Assembly: GCA_029593915.1 (NCBI GenBank)
Contig: CP046147.1
Coordinates: forward strand, 2,294,001-2,358,000
Direction: 5' to 3'
Length of the DNA: 64,000 nucleotides
Source: Candidatus Lucifugimonas marina
GTDB taxonomy: Bacteria > Chloroflexota > Dehalococcoidia > Lucifugimonadales > Lucifugimonadaceae
Shown here piece after piece: positions 28,108 through 35,719 of this stretch (positions within the stretch are counted from its first letter, which is position 1; each line of letters starts with the position of its first letter). The notes beneath the pieces were generated by a model. That model was given only the letters and a program-made list of their open reading frames with translations. It was not told the DNA's origin and made no database searches. The position numbers and the translations under genes were made by a program.

Positions 28108-28661
28108 TGAGTCCGCAGGATCGTCAGCTCGATCATCGTGATTTGGCGCTTCAGGCAGTTGGCGATTACGGTCGACAGCTGGAGCGAGCACTTTGCGGGC
28201 TAGAGCTTGAGGAAGCTCGGTGGATGCCGACGCCAGATTCGAATCACATTCTTTGGACTCTGTGGCACATGGGTCGAATGGAAGATATGTGGGGTTGGTA
28301 TCTGAGAGGCGGAGGCGATAGTGCGTGGATCGAAGGTGGCTGGGCCGAGCGATTGAGGATCGACCCCGAACGCACTGGAGCTGGTGATTCGATAGAACAG
28401 GTTCGAGATTTTCCAGATGTATCTGTCGAAGAAGTTACCGGCTACTGGCAGGCGTCACGAGAATTGCTGCTCCCGAGCATCGAAGGCGTTACGGTCGATC
28501 AACTCGAAACCAAGCGCCCCGAAATTTGGCAGCATGCCCCCGACCGTGCACCTAACTTGCTGTGGGTACTAGGCAGAATCCCGGTAGAGAACGGTCAACA
28601 CACTGGACAAATCGCCTATATACGCGGTCTGTACACGGCAAAATTTAAGCACAACGATTAG
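28107..28661 (+). CDS. DinB-family protein
   Basis: Four-helix DinB/YfiT-like putative metal-dependent protein. GTG at 28107 shares its G with the DUF971 stop and gives 184 residues; the longer frame only overlaps the previous gene. The metal-site histidines are visible: WTLWHMGRMED near 50-60 and GQHTGQIAYIRGL near 164-176. Members act as thiol-dependent transferases or have unknown function. Translational coupling with the DUF971 gene suggests a joint role, but none can be named. Confidence 0.85.
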   Translation: MSPQDRQLDHRDLALQAVGDYGRQLERALCGLELEEARWMPTPDSNHILWTLWHMGRMEDMWGWYLRGGGDSAWIEGGWAERLRIDPERTGAGDSIEQVRDFPDVSVEEVTGYWQASRELLLPSIEGVTVDQLETKRPEIWQHAPDRAPNLLWVLGRIPVENGQHTGQIAYIRGLYTAKFKHND

Positions 28662-28758
28662 TTAGTAGCCAATTCCGACTACCCCGATCCCTGTTGGAGT
28701 ATTCGCAAGCTATCGAACGGTCGATGGCGATGGCTGTCTGCTTGTAAGTAGGTGTGCC

Positions 28759-29121
28759 GTGCTTAGAACAAACTTAATACTCGTTGCGCTATTGGCGCTC
28801 GTATTGGTTTCAGGCTGTTCTCAGATTTCGTCTTCCGACGAATCTATACGGATAGATCGTGCTGCTACCACCACAGCGAATGTTTCTGAAAGCATTTCTT
28901 CAACCACACTCAATCCAACAATTCTCACTGAAGGATTAGCGGTACAGGCAGCGATGGATCAATGGATGTCTGATTCGGACGAATGGCCACCAGCTCTTGA
29001 AGAGCCAGCGGCCGATCTCACGACTACTGATCCAGCTTTAGTACCCACGTTCTTGAAGGCAACAACCCTAACTTGCAAGTACACGTGGGATGCAGAGGGT
29101 CACACCGAACAGCACTGCTAG
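28759..29121 (+). CDS. Small hypothetical lipoprotein
   Basis: 120 residues. A clear lipoprotein signal, MLRTNLILVALLALVLVSGC with Cys20 in the lipobox. The mature part is Ser/Thr-rich for about 35 residues, then holds a short conserved-looking stretch (AVQAAMDQWMSDSDEWP) and ends with a Cys pair (TLTCKYTWDAEGHTEQHC). I do not recognise the family. Codon use is like its neighbours. Surface or periplasmic location is inferred from the signal. Confidence 0.7.
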   Translation: MLRTNLILVALLALVLVSGCSQISSSDESIRIDRAATTTANVSESISSTTLNPTILTEGLAVQAAMDQWMSDSDEWPPALEEPAADLTTTDPALVPTFLKATTLTCKYTWDAEGHTEQHC

Positions 29122-29133
29122 GTCGACAGCAAT

Positions 29134-29559
29134 TTAGAAACTTGGTTTGCTTGCACCGTACGCCTGAGTAGCGTTCGCCAAAAAAGACGAACGGAATTGC
29201 ACGCCCCATTTGCCATCAATTTTGGTGAAAATCCAAAGCGTGTCGAAGCCGTTATATTCCGTGCCATCTTTGTGCTGGCGCGACTGACGAATCACCAGAT
29301 GAACTTTCTCTGGACCGGACTGTGCAGCCGTTATCGATTTCGTAATCGTCGTGTGCCAACCCTCAGCAATAAGTGCTTTGGTCATGTCGTCCTGAGGTGC
29401 ACGAAAATCTTCGCTTGTCGGCCAAGTTTGGAATTCTGTGCCGGCTAACCGCATGTGTGGGAAATGCATCTCGGCGATCATCGCGTCGGCATCCCGATCA
29501 TTGAAGGCTTGCGCCCAACGCGTAAACGTGGCGATCGCCTCTTCCGAATAGCTACTCAA
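29134..29559 (-). CDS. SnoaL/NTF2-like protein
   Basis: 141 residues with the cone-shaped NTF2-like pattern: helix FTRWAQAFNDRDADAMIAEM (about 11-30), FPHMRLAG, then a run of strands ending FDTLWIFTKIDGKWGVQFRSSFL (key DTLWIFTKxDGKWG, about 105-119). The family includes polyketide cyclases, isomerases and many proteins of unknown role. It is convergent with the small lipoprotein gene. Function unknown. Confidence 0.8.
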   Translation of the reverse strand: MSSYSEEAIATFTRWAQAFNDRDADAMIAEMHFPHMRLAGTEFQTWPTSEDFRAPQDDMTKALIAEGWHTTITKSITAAQSGPEKVHLVIRQSRQHKDGTEYNGFDTLWIFTKIDGKWGVQFRSSFLANATQAYGASKPSF

Positions 29560-29732
29560 GTCAAATTCCTCACGAGATTTTGTTAACTGCGACGAGATAA
29601 CTGCAGGCTACCTCGGTTCGAAGTCTGCAAAAAGTCGCAAGCGGGAATAAGATAGCTCGCCGTGAGCCCCAACGCAGCGGGTATTTGCGAGAAACGTGGC
29701 ATTTCTAGTCACTTTAGTAATCAGGAATAACG

Positions 29733-30626
29733 ATGGCAAAACGAATTAACCGAGTTATCGAACTCATCGAAGCGGGTGAACCGGTCTACTACACCGGCAC
29801 TGGCGATCTCACTTACGAAAACGGCTTGAAGCAAGCAAGCACTTGGGCCGACTTCCTTATTACAGACTTCGAGCACCACGCTTTCGATGTCGCTGGACTC
29901 ACAGCGTTCATGAAGGGACTGGTCGACGGTGGACCGACCAAAGCCGGTCACCGCACCCCCGCAGTAATTTCTACGCTGCCTTCGAACCTACGAACCATCG
30001 AAGAAATGCGAGCCAACGCATGGCAGGTACGCCAGGTTCTATCGGCCGGAGTTCATGGAATTCTCCACACTCACGCTCGGCAGGCAGACGCTGTACGTGC
30101 GTTCATTGAAGAGTGTCGATACCCGTTCCACAAAGAAGGACGAGAAGGTCTTGGCGAAGGTCAGCGTGGAGCTGGTGGACAGCGACAGCCTGCTGAAATT
30201 TGGGGCGTAACACCTCAGCGATATACCGAAATCGCCGACCCGTGGCCGCTAAACCCTGAAGGTGAGCTTTTCTTGGGTCTCAAGCTCGAGAATCAGGAAT
30301 CTGCTGCGAACTCTGACGCTATTTGCCGAGTACCCGGACTAGCTTTTGTTGAGTGGGGTCCTGGTGACATGGGAATGTCGTTCGGTAACGCCGATGCCCA
30401 CGACCCTCCTTACCCGCCAGAGATGGACCGAGTTCGAGAGCAAATTAAGGGTGCTGCCGACCGCAACGGTTTGAAGTTCCTGTGTTCATGGAACGACCCG
30501 AGCAAGACCGATGCCGAGAACATCCAGATTCTAATCGACATGGGTGCACACATCTTCTCCGGTGGTGGCGAAGAAAAGGCAGCAGTCGGTCGCAAGATGA
30601 CCAACCGCCAGATGCCCGTCGGGTGA
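29733..30626 (+). CDS. HpcH/HpaI-family aldolase/citrate lyase-like protein
   Basis: 297 residues, TIM-barrel of the HpcH/HpaI aldolase family. Landmarks: LITDFEHHAFDVAGL (about 47-61), where the family has DxEHG, and later LGLKLENQESAAN (about 184-196) and PGLAFVEWGPGDMGMSFG (key GPGDMGMS, about 212-225), the metal and phosphate-binding loops. Typical reactions are retro-aldol cleavage of 2-oxo-4-hydroxy acids to pyruvate or glyoxylate. A run GEGQRGAGGQRQ near 144-158 looks like an insertion or loop. Substrate unknown; monocistronic. Confidence 0.85.
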   Translation: MAKRINRVIELIEAGEPVYYTGTGDLTYENGLKQASTWADFLITDFEHHAFDVAGLTAFMKGLVDGGPTKAGHRTPAVISTLPSNLRTIEEMRANAWQVRQVLSAGVHGILHTHARQADAVRAFIEECRYPFHKEGREGLGEGQRGAGGQRQPAEIWGVTPQRYTEIADPWPLNPEGELFLGLKLENQESAANSDAICRVPGLAFVEWGPGDMGMSFGNADAHDPPYPPEMDRVREQIKGAADRNGLKFLCSWNDPSKTDAENIQILIDMGAHIFSGGGEEKAAVGRKMTNRQMPVG

Positions 30627-30701
30627 CATAGTCACGTTTTCTGCGAGGTCGAGTGGCGACGCCCGGCTCGCGGAATTGGCTCTGCTGCCTAAGGCAGTAA
30701 C

Positions 30702-30803
30702 TCCTTCTCCAAGCGGAAGAAGGTTGGGATGAGGGAGATTCGATAGATAATGCCTGCTGTGGTCGATCTCCCCTCACCTAAATCCTCTCCCCAAGGAGAG
30801 GAC
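30702..30803. repeat. Long imperfect inverted repeat of GGAGAGG/GGGATGAGGG type
   Basis: Left arm 30702-30740 (TCCTTCTCC..GGAAGAAGGTTGGGATGAGGGAG) and right arm 30766-30803 (CTCCCCTCACCTAAATCCTC..GGAGAGG) are reverse complements with scattered differences and a spacer of about 25 bases. Each arm itself contains a small hairpin. Such purine/pyrimidine-biased elements are common between genes in many bacterial genomes and may be non-autonomous mobile repeats. Confidence 0.75.
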
Positions 30804-30825
30804 TTTTGCACTAGGCCCTAACTAG

Positions 30826-30940
30826 CAATGTCATCCTGAATTCATTTTCAGGATCTATCGCCCTACTGATAACAGTGTGCTTGCAAAGCTTATGGTTCCT
30901 GCCACTGCTTGACCCTGAGAATGAGTTCAGGGTGACATTG
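30826..30940. repeat. Inverted repeat element with 30-base arms
   Basis: Left arm 30826-30855 (CAATGTCATCCTGAATTCAT..) and right arm 30911-30940 read as its reverse complement (CAATGTCACCCTGAACTCAT..) with only four or so transition differences, all C/T or A/G, around a 55-base core. The core GTCATCCTGA also occurs at 11097-11124. The size and symmetry resemble a MITE-like or REP-like element. Confidence 0.75.
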
Positions 30941-30980
30941 AGATAACAAGGCTTCTGAACCCGATAAATCCGAAGCAATA

Positions 30981-31020
30981 AAAAAAGCGGGTAGCTCGTT
31001 AGGAGCTACCCGCTTTTCTT
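30981..31020. terminator. Bidirectional rho-independent terminator
   Basis: AAAAAAGCGGGTAGCTC-GTTA-GGAGCTACCCGCTTTTCTT: an uninterrupted GC-rich stem flanked by A-run and T-run, so it works on both strands. It ends the E1 alpha/beta operon on the minus strand, 28 bases after the stop. Confidence 0.92.
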
Positions 31021-31048
31021 TTAAGTCTTTGATAAACAGTGCTAGCGG

Positions 31049-32116
31049 CTACTCGCGCCCAAGCATGTTCTTTACTGTACCCACAACATCTTCTGCTGAA
31101 GGCATGAACTCGATCTCTAGATCACGGTTGTACGGGACTGGAGAGTGAGGAGCAGTGACTCGCTTCACAGGCGCATCGAGGTAATCGAACGCCTTATCAG
31201 CAATCACAGCCGCAAACTCTGAAGCCATCGAAGCCCGAGGAGTGTCCTCATCGACGATCACTACATTGTTCGTCTTCTGAACCGATTCAATGAGAATGTC
31301 TTCATCGAACGGTGAAAGCGACATCATGTCGATCACTTCAGCGTCAATTCCGATTTCTGCGAGCTGGTCGGCAGCTTTCTGGCAAGCAACGGTCGTGTAC
31401 GACATCCCAACGAGAGTCACATCGCTACCGCGGCGCATGTATCGGCCTTTTCCAAGCTCGATTACATATTCCTCGTCAGGAACGAATCCTGTGAGGTTGA
31501 TCAATTTCTTATCGTTCACAACAAACACAGGGTCGTCGTCACGAATCGCAGCAGCGAGCAATCCCTTCACAGAATAAGGATCGGAAGGAACGACTACTTT
31601 GAGGCCAGGAATGTGCGCCAGCATCGAGTAGAAACTCTCAGAGTGCTGAGCAGCGTGACCAGTTCCTGCTCCTGATCGTGCGAACAGTGTCAGTGGAACC
31701 TTAGTCTGCCCGCCGAACATGTAGCGACTCTTGGCTGCGTTTGAAAGCAACTGGTCAAAAGCCACCGTTACGAAGTCGAAGTACATTAGGTCGACAACTG
31801 GGCGCATGCCAGTAAGTGCGGAACCTACAGCTGCACCAACGAATCCAGCTTCGGAAATCGGTGCATCACGGATGCGTTCGGGACCAAATTCCTGAACCAA
31901 TCCCTTTGTTGCTGCAAACGGGCCACCCCATGCATCGAGCGGCTCTTTAGTGTCTTTGTCGAATCCACCTGAGATGTCTTCACCCATCAGGAACACGTCT
32001 TCGTCCCTGATCATTTCGGCTCGAAGCGTATCCCGGAAAATGTCTCGGAATCGAGTTTCCGAACCGGCAACACCCTCGTAGCCAGGTCCCAGCGGGTTTG
32101 TTTGTGAGGTCGTCAT
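31049..32116 (-). CDS. 2-Oxoacid dehydrogenase E1 component, beta subunit
   Basis: 355 residues, transketolase-like beta subunit of pyruvate, branched-chain or acetoin dehydrogenase E1. Visible features: VFLMGEDISGGFD with the catalytic Glu, RIRDAPISEAGFVGAAVGSALTG (key RxxDxPxxExGFxG, about 77-90), VDLMYFDFVTVAFDQLLSNAAKSRYM (marking about 107-132) and the GxGHAAQHSES loop. It follows the alpha subunit by 58 bases. No E2 or E3 gene is in the window, so the complex is completed from elsewhere and the substrate is open. Confidence 0.93.
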   Translation of the reverse strand: MTTSQTNPLGPGYEGVAGSETRFRDIFRDTLRAEMIRDEDVFLMGEDISGGFDKDTKEPLDAWGGPFAATKGLVQEFGPERIRDAPISEAGFVGAAVGSALTGMRPVVDLMYFDFVTVAFDQLLSNAAKSRYMFGGQTKVPLTLFARSGAGTGHAAQHSESFYSMLAHIPGLKVVVPSDPYSVKGLLAAAIRDDDPVFVVNDKKLINLTGFVPDEEYVIELGKGRYMRRGSDVTLVGMSYTTVACQKAADQLAEIGIDAEVIDMMSLSPFDEDILIESVQKTNNVVIVDEDTPRASMASEFAAVIADKAFDYLDAPVKRVTAPHSPVPYNRDLEIEFMPSAEDVVGTVKNMLGRE

Positions 32117-32174
32117 ATCTGTTTCTAGTTCTTTATTTCTGGTTGTAACTAATCAATGCGATGCGGTTGCGGAT

Positions 32175-33173
32175 TTATCGCAGACCGGCAATTGGGTTTG
32201 AGTAGTTGACGTAAACATCGTCGTAGAGAGTCGATACATCTGGCATAGGGCTGCTCAGTGCGAATTCAACAGCGTCGAGCATCTCTTGTTCAATTGAATC
32301 GCGGATGCTCTTCATCTTCTTCTCGGTCATCAGCTTTTGCTTTGAAACTGTTCGCTCGAAGTGCTTGATCGAATCGAGTTTCTTGTAGTGCTCTTCTTCT
32401 TCGGCCTTCCGATACTTGCTCGTGTCGTCGGCGTGGAAGTGACCGTGGTAGCGGTATGTCTTCATTTCGAGGAAGGTTGGACCTTCACCTGCTCGTGCTC
32501 GAGCAATCGCCTCACCAGCCGCATCGTAAACAGCAAATACGTCCATACCGTCGACAACGACACCGGGCATTCCGTAACCCTCGGCTCGTGCTGAAATATC
32601 TTCAGCGGAAACTGCATACCAAGAAGGCGTAGCTTCGGCGTAGCCGTTGTTCTCACAAGCGAAAATAACTGGAAGCTTCCAAACAGAAGCGAGGTTCATC
32701 GCCTCGTGAAGTACACCCTGTGACGAGGCACCATCACCAAAGAATGAAACACCGACGGATTCGTTCTCGATGCCTTTTAGCTTGGCGGTCAAAGCTGCAC
32801 CAACTGCTAAAGGGATCGAAGCTCCAACGATACCGTTTGCTCCGAGCATTCCTTTCGAGAAGTCGGAAATGTGCATCGATCCGCCCTTACCACCGCACTG
32901 GCCTGTTGCCTTACCAAAGACCTCGGCCATCATCTTGTCGGTTTCGAGACCCTTTGAGATGCAGTGACCGTGCCCACGGTGAGTTGAGCCGATCCAGTCC
33001 TTATCGGTTAGGTGAGCACAGATTCCTGTAGGAGGTGCTTCCTGTCCGTCGGATGTGTGAGCCACACCCATCGAGTTTCCTTTAAGTGTCTGTTCGAGCA
33101 TCGTCTCCTCGAAGCGGCGGATTCGATACATCGTGGTGTATATCCATTCCAGCTTCTCTTTGGAGATATCCAT
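32175..33173 (-). CDS. 2-Oxoacid dehydrogenase E1 component, alpha subunit
   Basis: 332 residues, ThDP-binding alpha subunit. The motifs are TMYRIRRFEETM at the N-terminus, the STHRGHGHCISKG loop (about 62-74), GGKGGSMHISD (about 94-104), and the ThDP motif SFFGDGASSQGVLHEAMNLA to CENNGYA (key GDGASSQG and NNGYA, about 143-180). The phosphorylation-loop region YRYHGHFHADD is typical of bacterial E1 alpha of pyruvate/acetoin type. Upstream gene of the alpha-beta pair. Confidence 0.93.
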   Translation of the reverse strand: MDISKEKLEWIYTTMYRIRRFEETMLEQTLKGNSMGVAHTSDGQEAPPTGICAHLTDKDWIGSTHRGHGHCISKGLETDKMMAEVFGKATGQCGGKGGSMHISDFSKGMLGANGIVGASIPLAVGAALTAKLKGIENESVGVSFFGDGASSQGVLHEAMNLASVWKLPVIFACENNGYAEATPSWYAVSAEDISARAEGYGMPGVVVDGMDVFAVYDAAGEAIARARAGEGPTFLEMKTYRYHGHFHADDTSKYRKAEEEEHYKKLDSIKHFERTVSKQKLMTEKKMKSIRDSIEQEMLDAVEFALSSPMPDVSTLYDDVYVNYSNPIAGLR

Positions 33174-33353
33174 CTTTAAGTGCCTCCGGCGTGCGGTTTA
33201 CTTAAGCAGCCTGTTTACCCTGCTCAAGCACAAATTTCAGATCAAGACGTAGGTCGTATTCGGCCAGTCAGAGGACGACCAGCGATTCGACACGAGAACT
33301 TTAGCATCGTGAAGCGGTGTGCGTGTATGCGATTTACTACTTCAGGCGGAGTC

Positions 33354-34079
33354 TTAGAGCGAGATTTGAGCGTTCACATGATGCACAAATCTCTCTGGAT
33401 CATTTACCGTCAGATTTACGACTAGCGACGGTTGCCCTCTTTTGAGCAGCCCATAGGGTGTGACAGGAGAGCTTAGTTCGATAGTTACATCGGTTTGCCC
33501 CGCCGACATAAGCCATGTTTCGATTTCGCCTGAATCCCCGATCTCTGTGCGCAATCCATCGCCTGCTGTGCTGGATTTTGCAGCGTTGACTGAAACACCT
33601 GCAACTAAGCTGTATGGCACACGAACCTCGCCAAGAACTCCATAACGCAGTGTGAGTTCGCTGTTGCTGAATTTGTGCGATGTGGTGCGAACCGACAGGT
33701 ACATTCCAAGTACCCAGAAAAGTCCGTACACACTCACCCCTGTAACCACCCAAGCTATCGTTTCAGACGGAATAAGTACGTGTACCAGTAGTAGTTCAAC
33801 AGGTGCTGTAACTATCGAAAATATGACCAGATAGCCAAGGATCGAATGATTTGCTGGATAGAACTTTTCTGGATCACGGCGACTAAACAAGAATCGAGCC
33901 ACGGCACGCCAGATCTCGAACTCGGCCAACACGAATCGGTGGAGTGGTTCAGGCAACACCCCACTGGATGAATCAGACTTCGAACCCGACCTCTTCCGCT
34001 TAATCATAGCAAAAATGACAGCGGATACGACCAGTACCTCGATAACGATCGCTACGTATTCAAAACGGACGGACGACAA
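33354..34079 (-). CDS. Hypothetical membrane protein with PH-like C-terminal domain
   Basis: 241 residues from a TTG start preceded by GGATAGG. One membrane helix at the N-terminus (about 8-25), a basic/serine loop, then two helices (about 80-100 and 106-126). The remaining 110 residues are beta-rich (SELTLRYGVLGEVRVPYSLVAGVSV), resembling bacterial PH domains found on membrane proteins. It begins six bases after the stop of the TrpB-like gene, so the two are co-transcribed. Function unknown. Confidence 0.75.
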   Translation of the reverse strand: MSSVRFEYVAIVIEVLVVSAVIFAMIKRKRSGSKSDSSSGVLPEPLHRFVLAEFEIWRAVARFLFSRRDPEKFYPANHSILGYLVIFSIVTAPVELLLVHVLIPSETIAWVVTGVSVYGLFWVLGMYLSVRTTSHKFSNSELTLRYGVLGEVRVPYSLVAGVSVNAAKSSTAGDGLRTEIGDSGEIETWLMSAGQTDVTIELSSPVTPYGLLKRGQPSLVVNLTVNDPERFVHHVNAQISL

Positions 34080-34085
34080 CGGAAC

Positions 34086-35450
34086 CTATCCCCGACCGAT
34101 AAATCGACCCAACGACTTCTTCAATGAAGCTTCTTCCGGCTTCTCGTCGTTCATCACGCCATCGAGAAGCGAGTCATACGGCGATGATTCAGCGTTGATC
34201 GCAGGGGTGACGGTGAAAAGAATCGTATCGTCGGTGCCCTTTTCTTTCGACCGCATCGCCTGTTCGATTACCTCTTTGACTGTGTACATGGCGTGCGGCG
34301 ATAGGACGATTCCTTCGGCCCGAGTGAACATCAAGCCAGCGCTGTACGATTCGATCTGACGGTGAGCCACAGCTTCGATGTATTTTTCTCTATATAGAGA
34401 CGAAACAATCGGCGCTACACCGTGGTATCGCATTGCACCAGCCAGCACACCCGGCGGGGCATATTCACGACCAAGTGTGTACATAGGTACTTGCGGCATT
34501 AGTCCCGCGGCATCAGCAGATTCTTCTGTATAAACACCTCGGGTCAGACTCGGCGTAGAAGATTCTTCAACCGCAACAAATCTTGTATTTCGCCCTTTTA
34601 TTCGTGCCGGAACAAACGGTGCGATAAGTCCACCAAAGTGAGATCCAGCACCGATTGAGCCGATCACATGATCTGGAGCCTCGTCTACCGCAGCCAGTTG
34701 ACGCTGAGCTTCTAAACCAACGATAGTCTGATGAATGAGAGTGTTGCCCATCAGGGTCGGAATTGCGAATTTCACTTCGGAATTTCGAGTCGCAACCTCG
34801 TACGCCTCAGCAAGTGCGGTGGCGATAGAGCCAGAATTAGGCCCTTCCTTTTTGTTCTGAAGCTTGCCGACTCGCGTGCCTTCCGACGGACTTGCTTCGA
34901 CATCAATTCCCCATACTCGACCGTATGCATCGCCCCACGCTCGGTCGGAATCGGGTTTCCGAACGCTATAAACCTTGCTCTTGAGACCAAACAACGATGC
35001 AGCATGACCGATAGCGCTTATCCACACTCCACCTGCACCGCCGGTAACAATTCCGTCGGCTCCGGATTTCTTGGTGTAGAACGCTTGCGGAATAGCAGTA
35101 TTCGATTCATATGAGCCACTCGGACTTCCGCCTTCCACCTTGTAATAAAGCTTGGCAGTTGTACCAAGCTCTTTTTCAAGTGCCGAAGCTCGGAACATCG
35201 GGGTTGGTCGCCATTGCTGGTACGCCTGTTTAACCTCTTTTGGAATATTGAAGGTTCGGCTTTTAGCGTTGAGTTCTTGCTCAATTATCTGTTTTGGAAA
35301 CAGCGGTTCGAGCTCACGGGCAGTGATCGGGTACCCGGAAGGCGACATCATCGGTGGCACACGGAACGGCAGGTCGGCTTCGACGTTGTACCAACGAGAC
35401 GGCATCTCTCTGGGGCTCAACGTTATTCGATTGCCTGTGACGGTTGCCAT
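34086..35450 (-). CDS. TrpB2-like fold-type II protein without the PLP lysine
   Basis: 454 residues from ATG 35450 (an upstream in-frame ATG at 35576 adds an unrelated tail). Overall it is aligned with TrpB2-type tryptophan synthase beta: WRPTPMFRASALEKELG, AKLYYKVEGGSPSGSYESNTA, AASLFGLKSKVYSVRKP and REYAPPGVLAGAMRYHG match in order. The catalytic residues are gone: HKPN reads YESN (Lys to Glu115), the ETGAGQWG loop reads GGAGGVWI (catalytic Glu to Gly137), GGGSN reads GAGSH (267-271), and EGIxPAPES reads EGIVLSPHA. It should not form the usual internal aldimine. The role is unknown; a membrane protein gene follows in the same operon. Confidence 0.88.
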   Translation of the reverse strand: MATVTGNRITLSPREMPSRWYNVEADLPFRVPPMMSPSGYPITARELEPLFPKQIIEQELNAKSRTFNIPKEVKQAYQQWRPTPMFRASALEKELGTTAKLYYKVEGGSPSGSYESNTAIPQAFYTKKSGADGIVTGGAGGVWISAIGHAASLFGLKSKVYSVRKPDSDRAWGDAYGRVWGIDVEASPSEGTRVGKLQNKKEGPNSGSIATALAEAYEVATRNSEVKFAIPTLMGNTLIHQTIVGLEAQRQLAAVDEAPDHVIGSIGAGSHFGGLIAPFVPARIKGRNTRFVAVEESSTPSLTRGVYTEESADAAGLMPQVPMYTLGREYAPPGVLAGAMRYHGVAPIVSSLYREKYIEAVAHRQIESYSAGLMFTRAEGIVLSPHAMYTVKEVIEQAMRSKEKGTDDTILFTVTPAINAESSPYDSLLDGVMNDEKPEEASLKKSLGRFIGRG

Positions 35451-35719
35451 TGTCGAGACTGTCCTTAATTCATATCGGCCGACTTGGTTACAGCCACAAA
35501 GGTTATCGCGCCCCGCTTTCCTCAAACGGAACGAACTGGGCATTCGTCGATTTGGAATGTTTCCCAGAAATGGCAATGCCCTGCGCAGACTGAGGTGGCG
35601 ATCTGAACTGAATCAAGATTCTGGGCGACAGTACAATCCGAGCGATTACATCACACGGGCGCGATCACTTATCTGGCCCGTCACTCCATCGCATAATCTC
35701 AACACGATCGTGGGTATAA

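Larger units (their letters stand above)
30627..31048. other. Intergenic island of inverted repeats and a terminator
   Basis: 422 bases without a credible gene, between convergent genes. In order it holds a small palindrome CTGCCT-A-AGGCAG (30685-30697), a long imperfect inverted repeat (30702-30803), a second inverted repeat with GTCATCCTGA core (30826-30940), and a strong bidirectional terminator (30981-31020). No tRNA or transposase is present. Confidence 0.8.
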
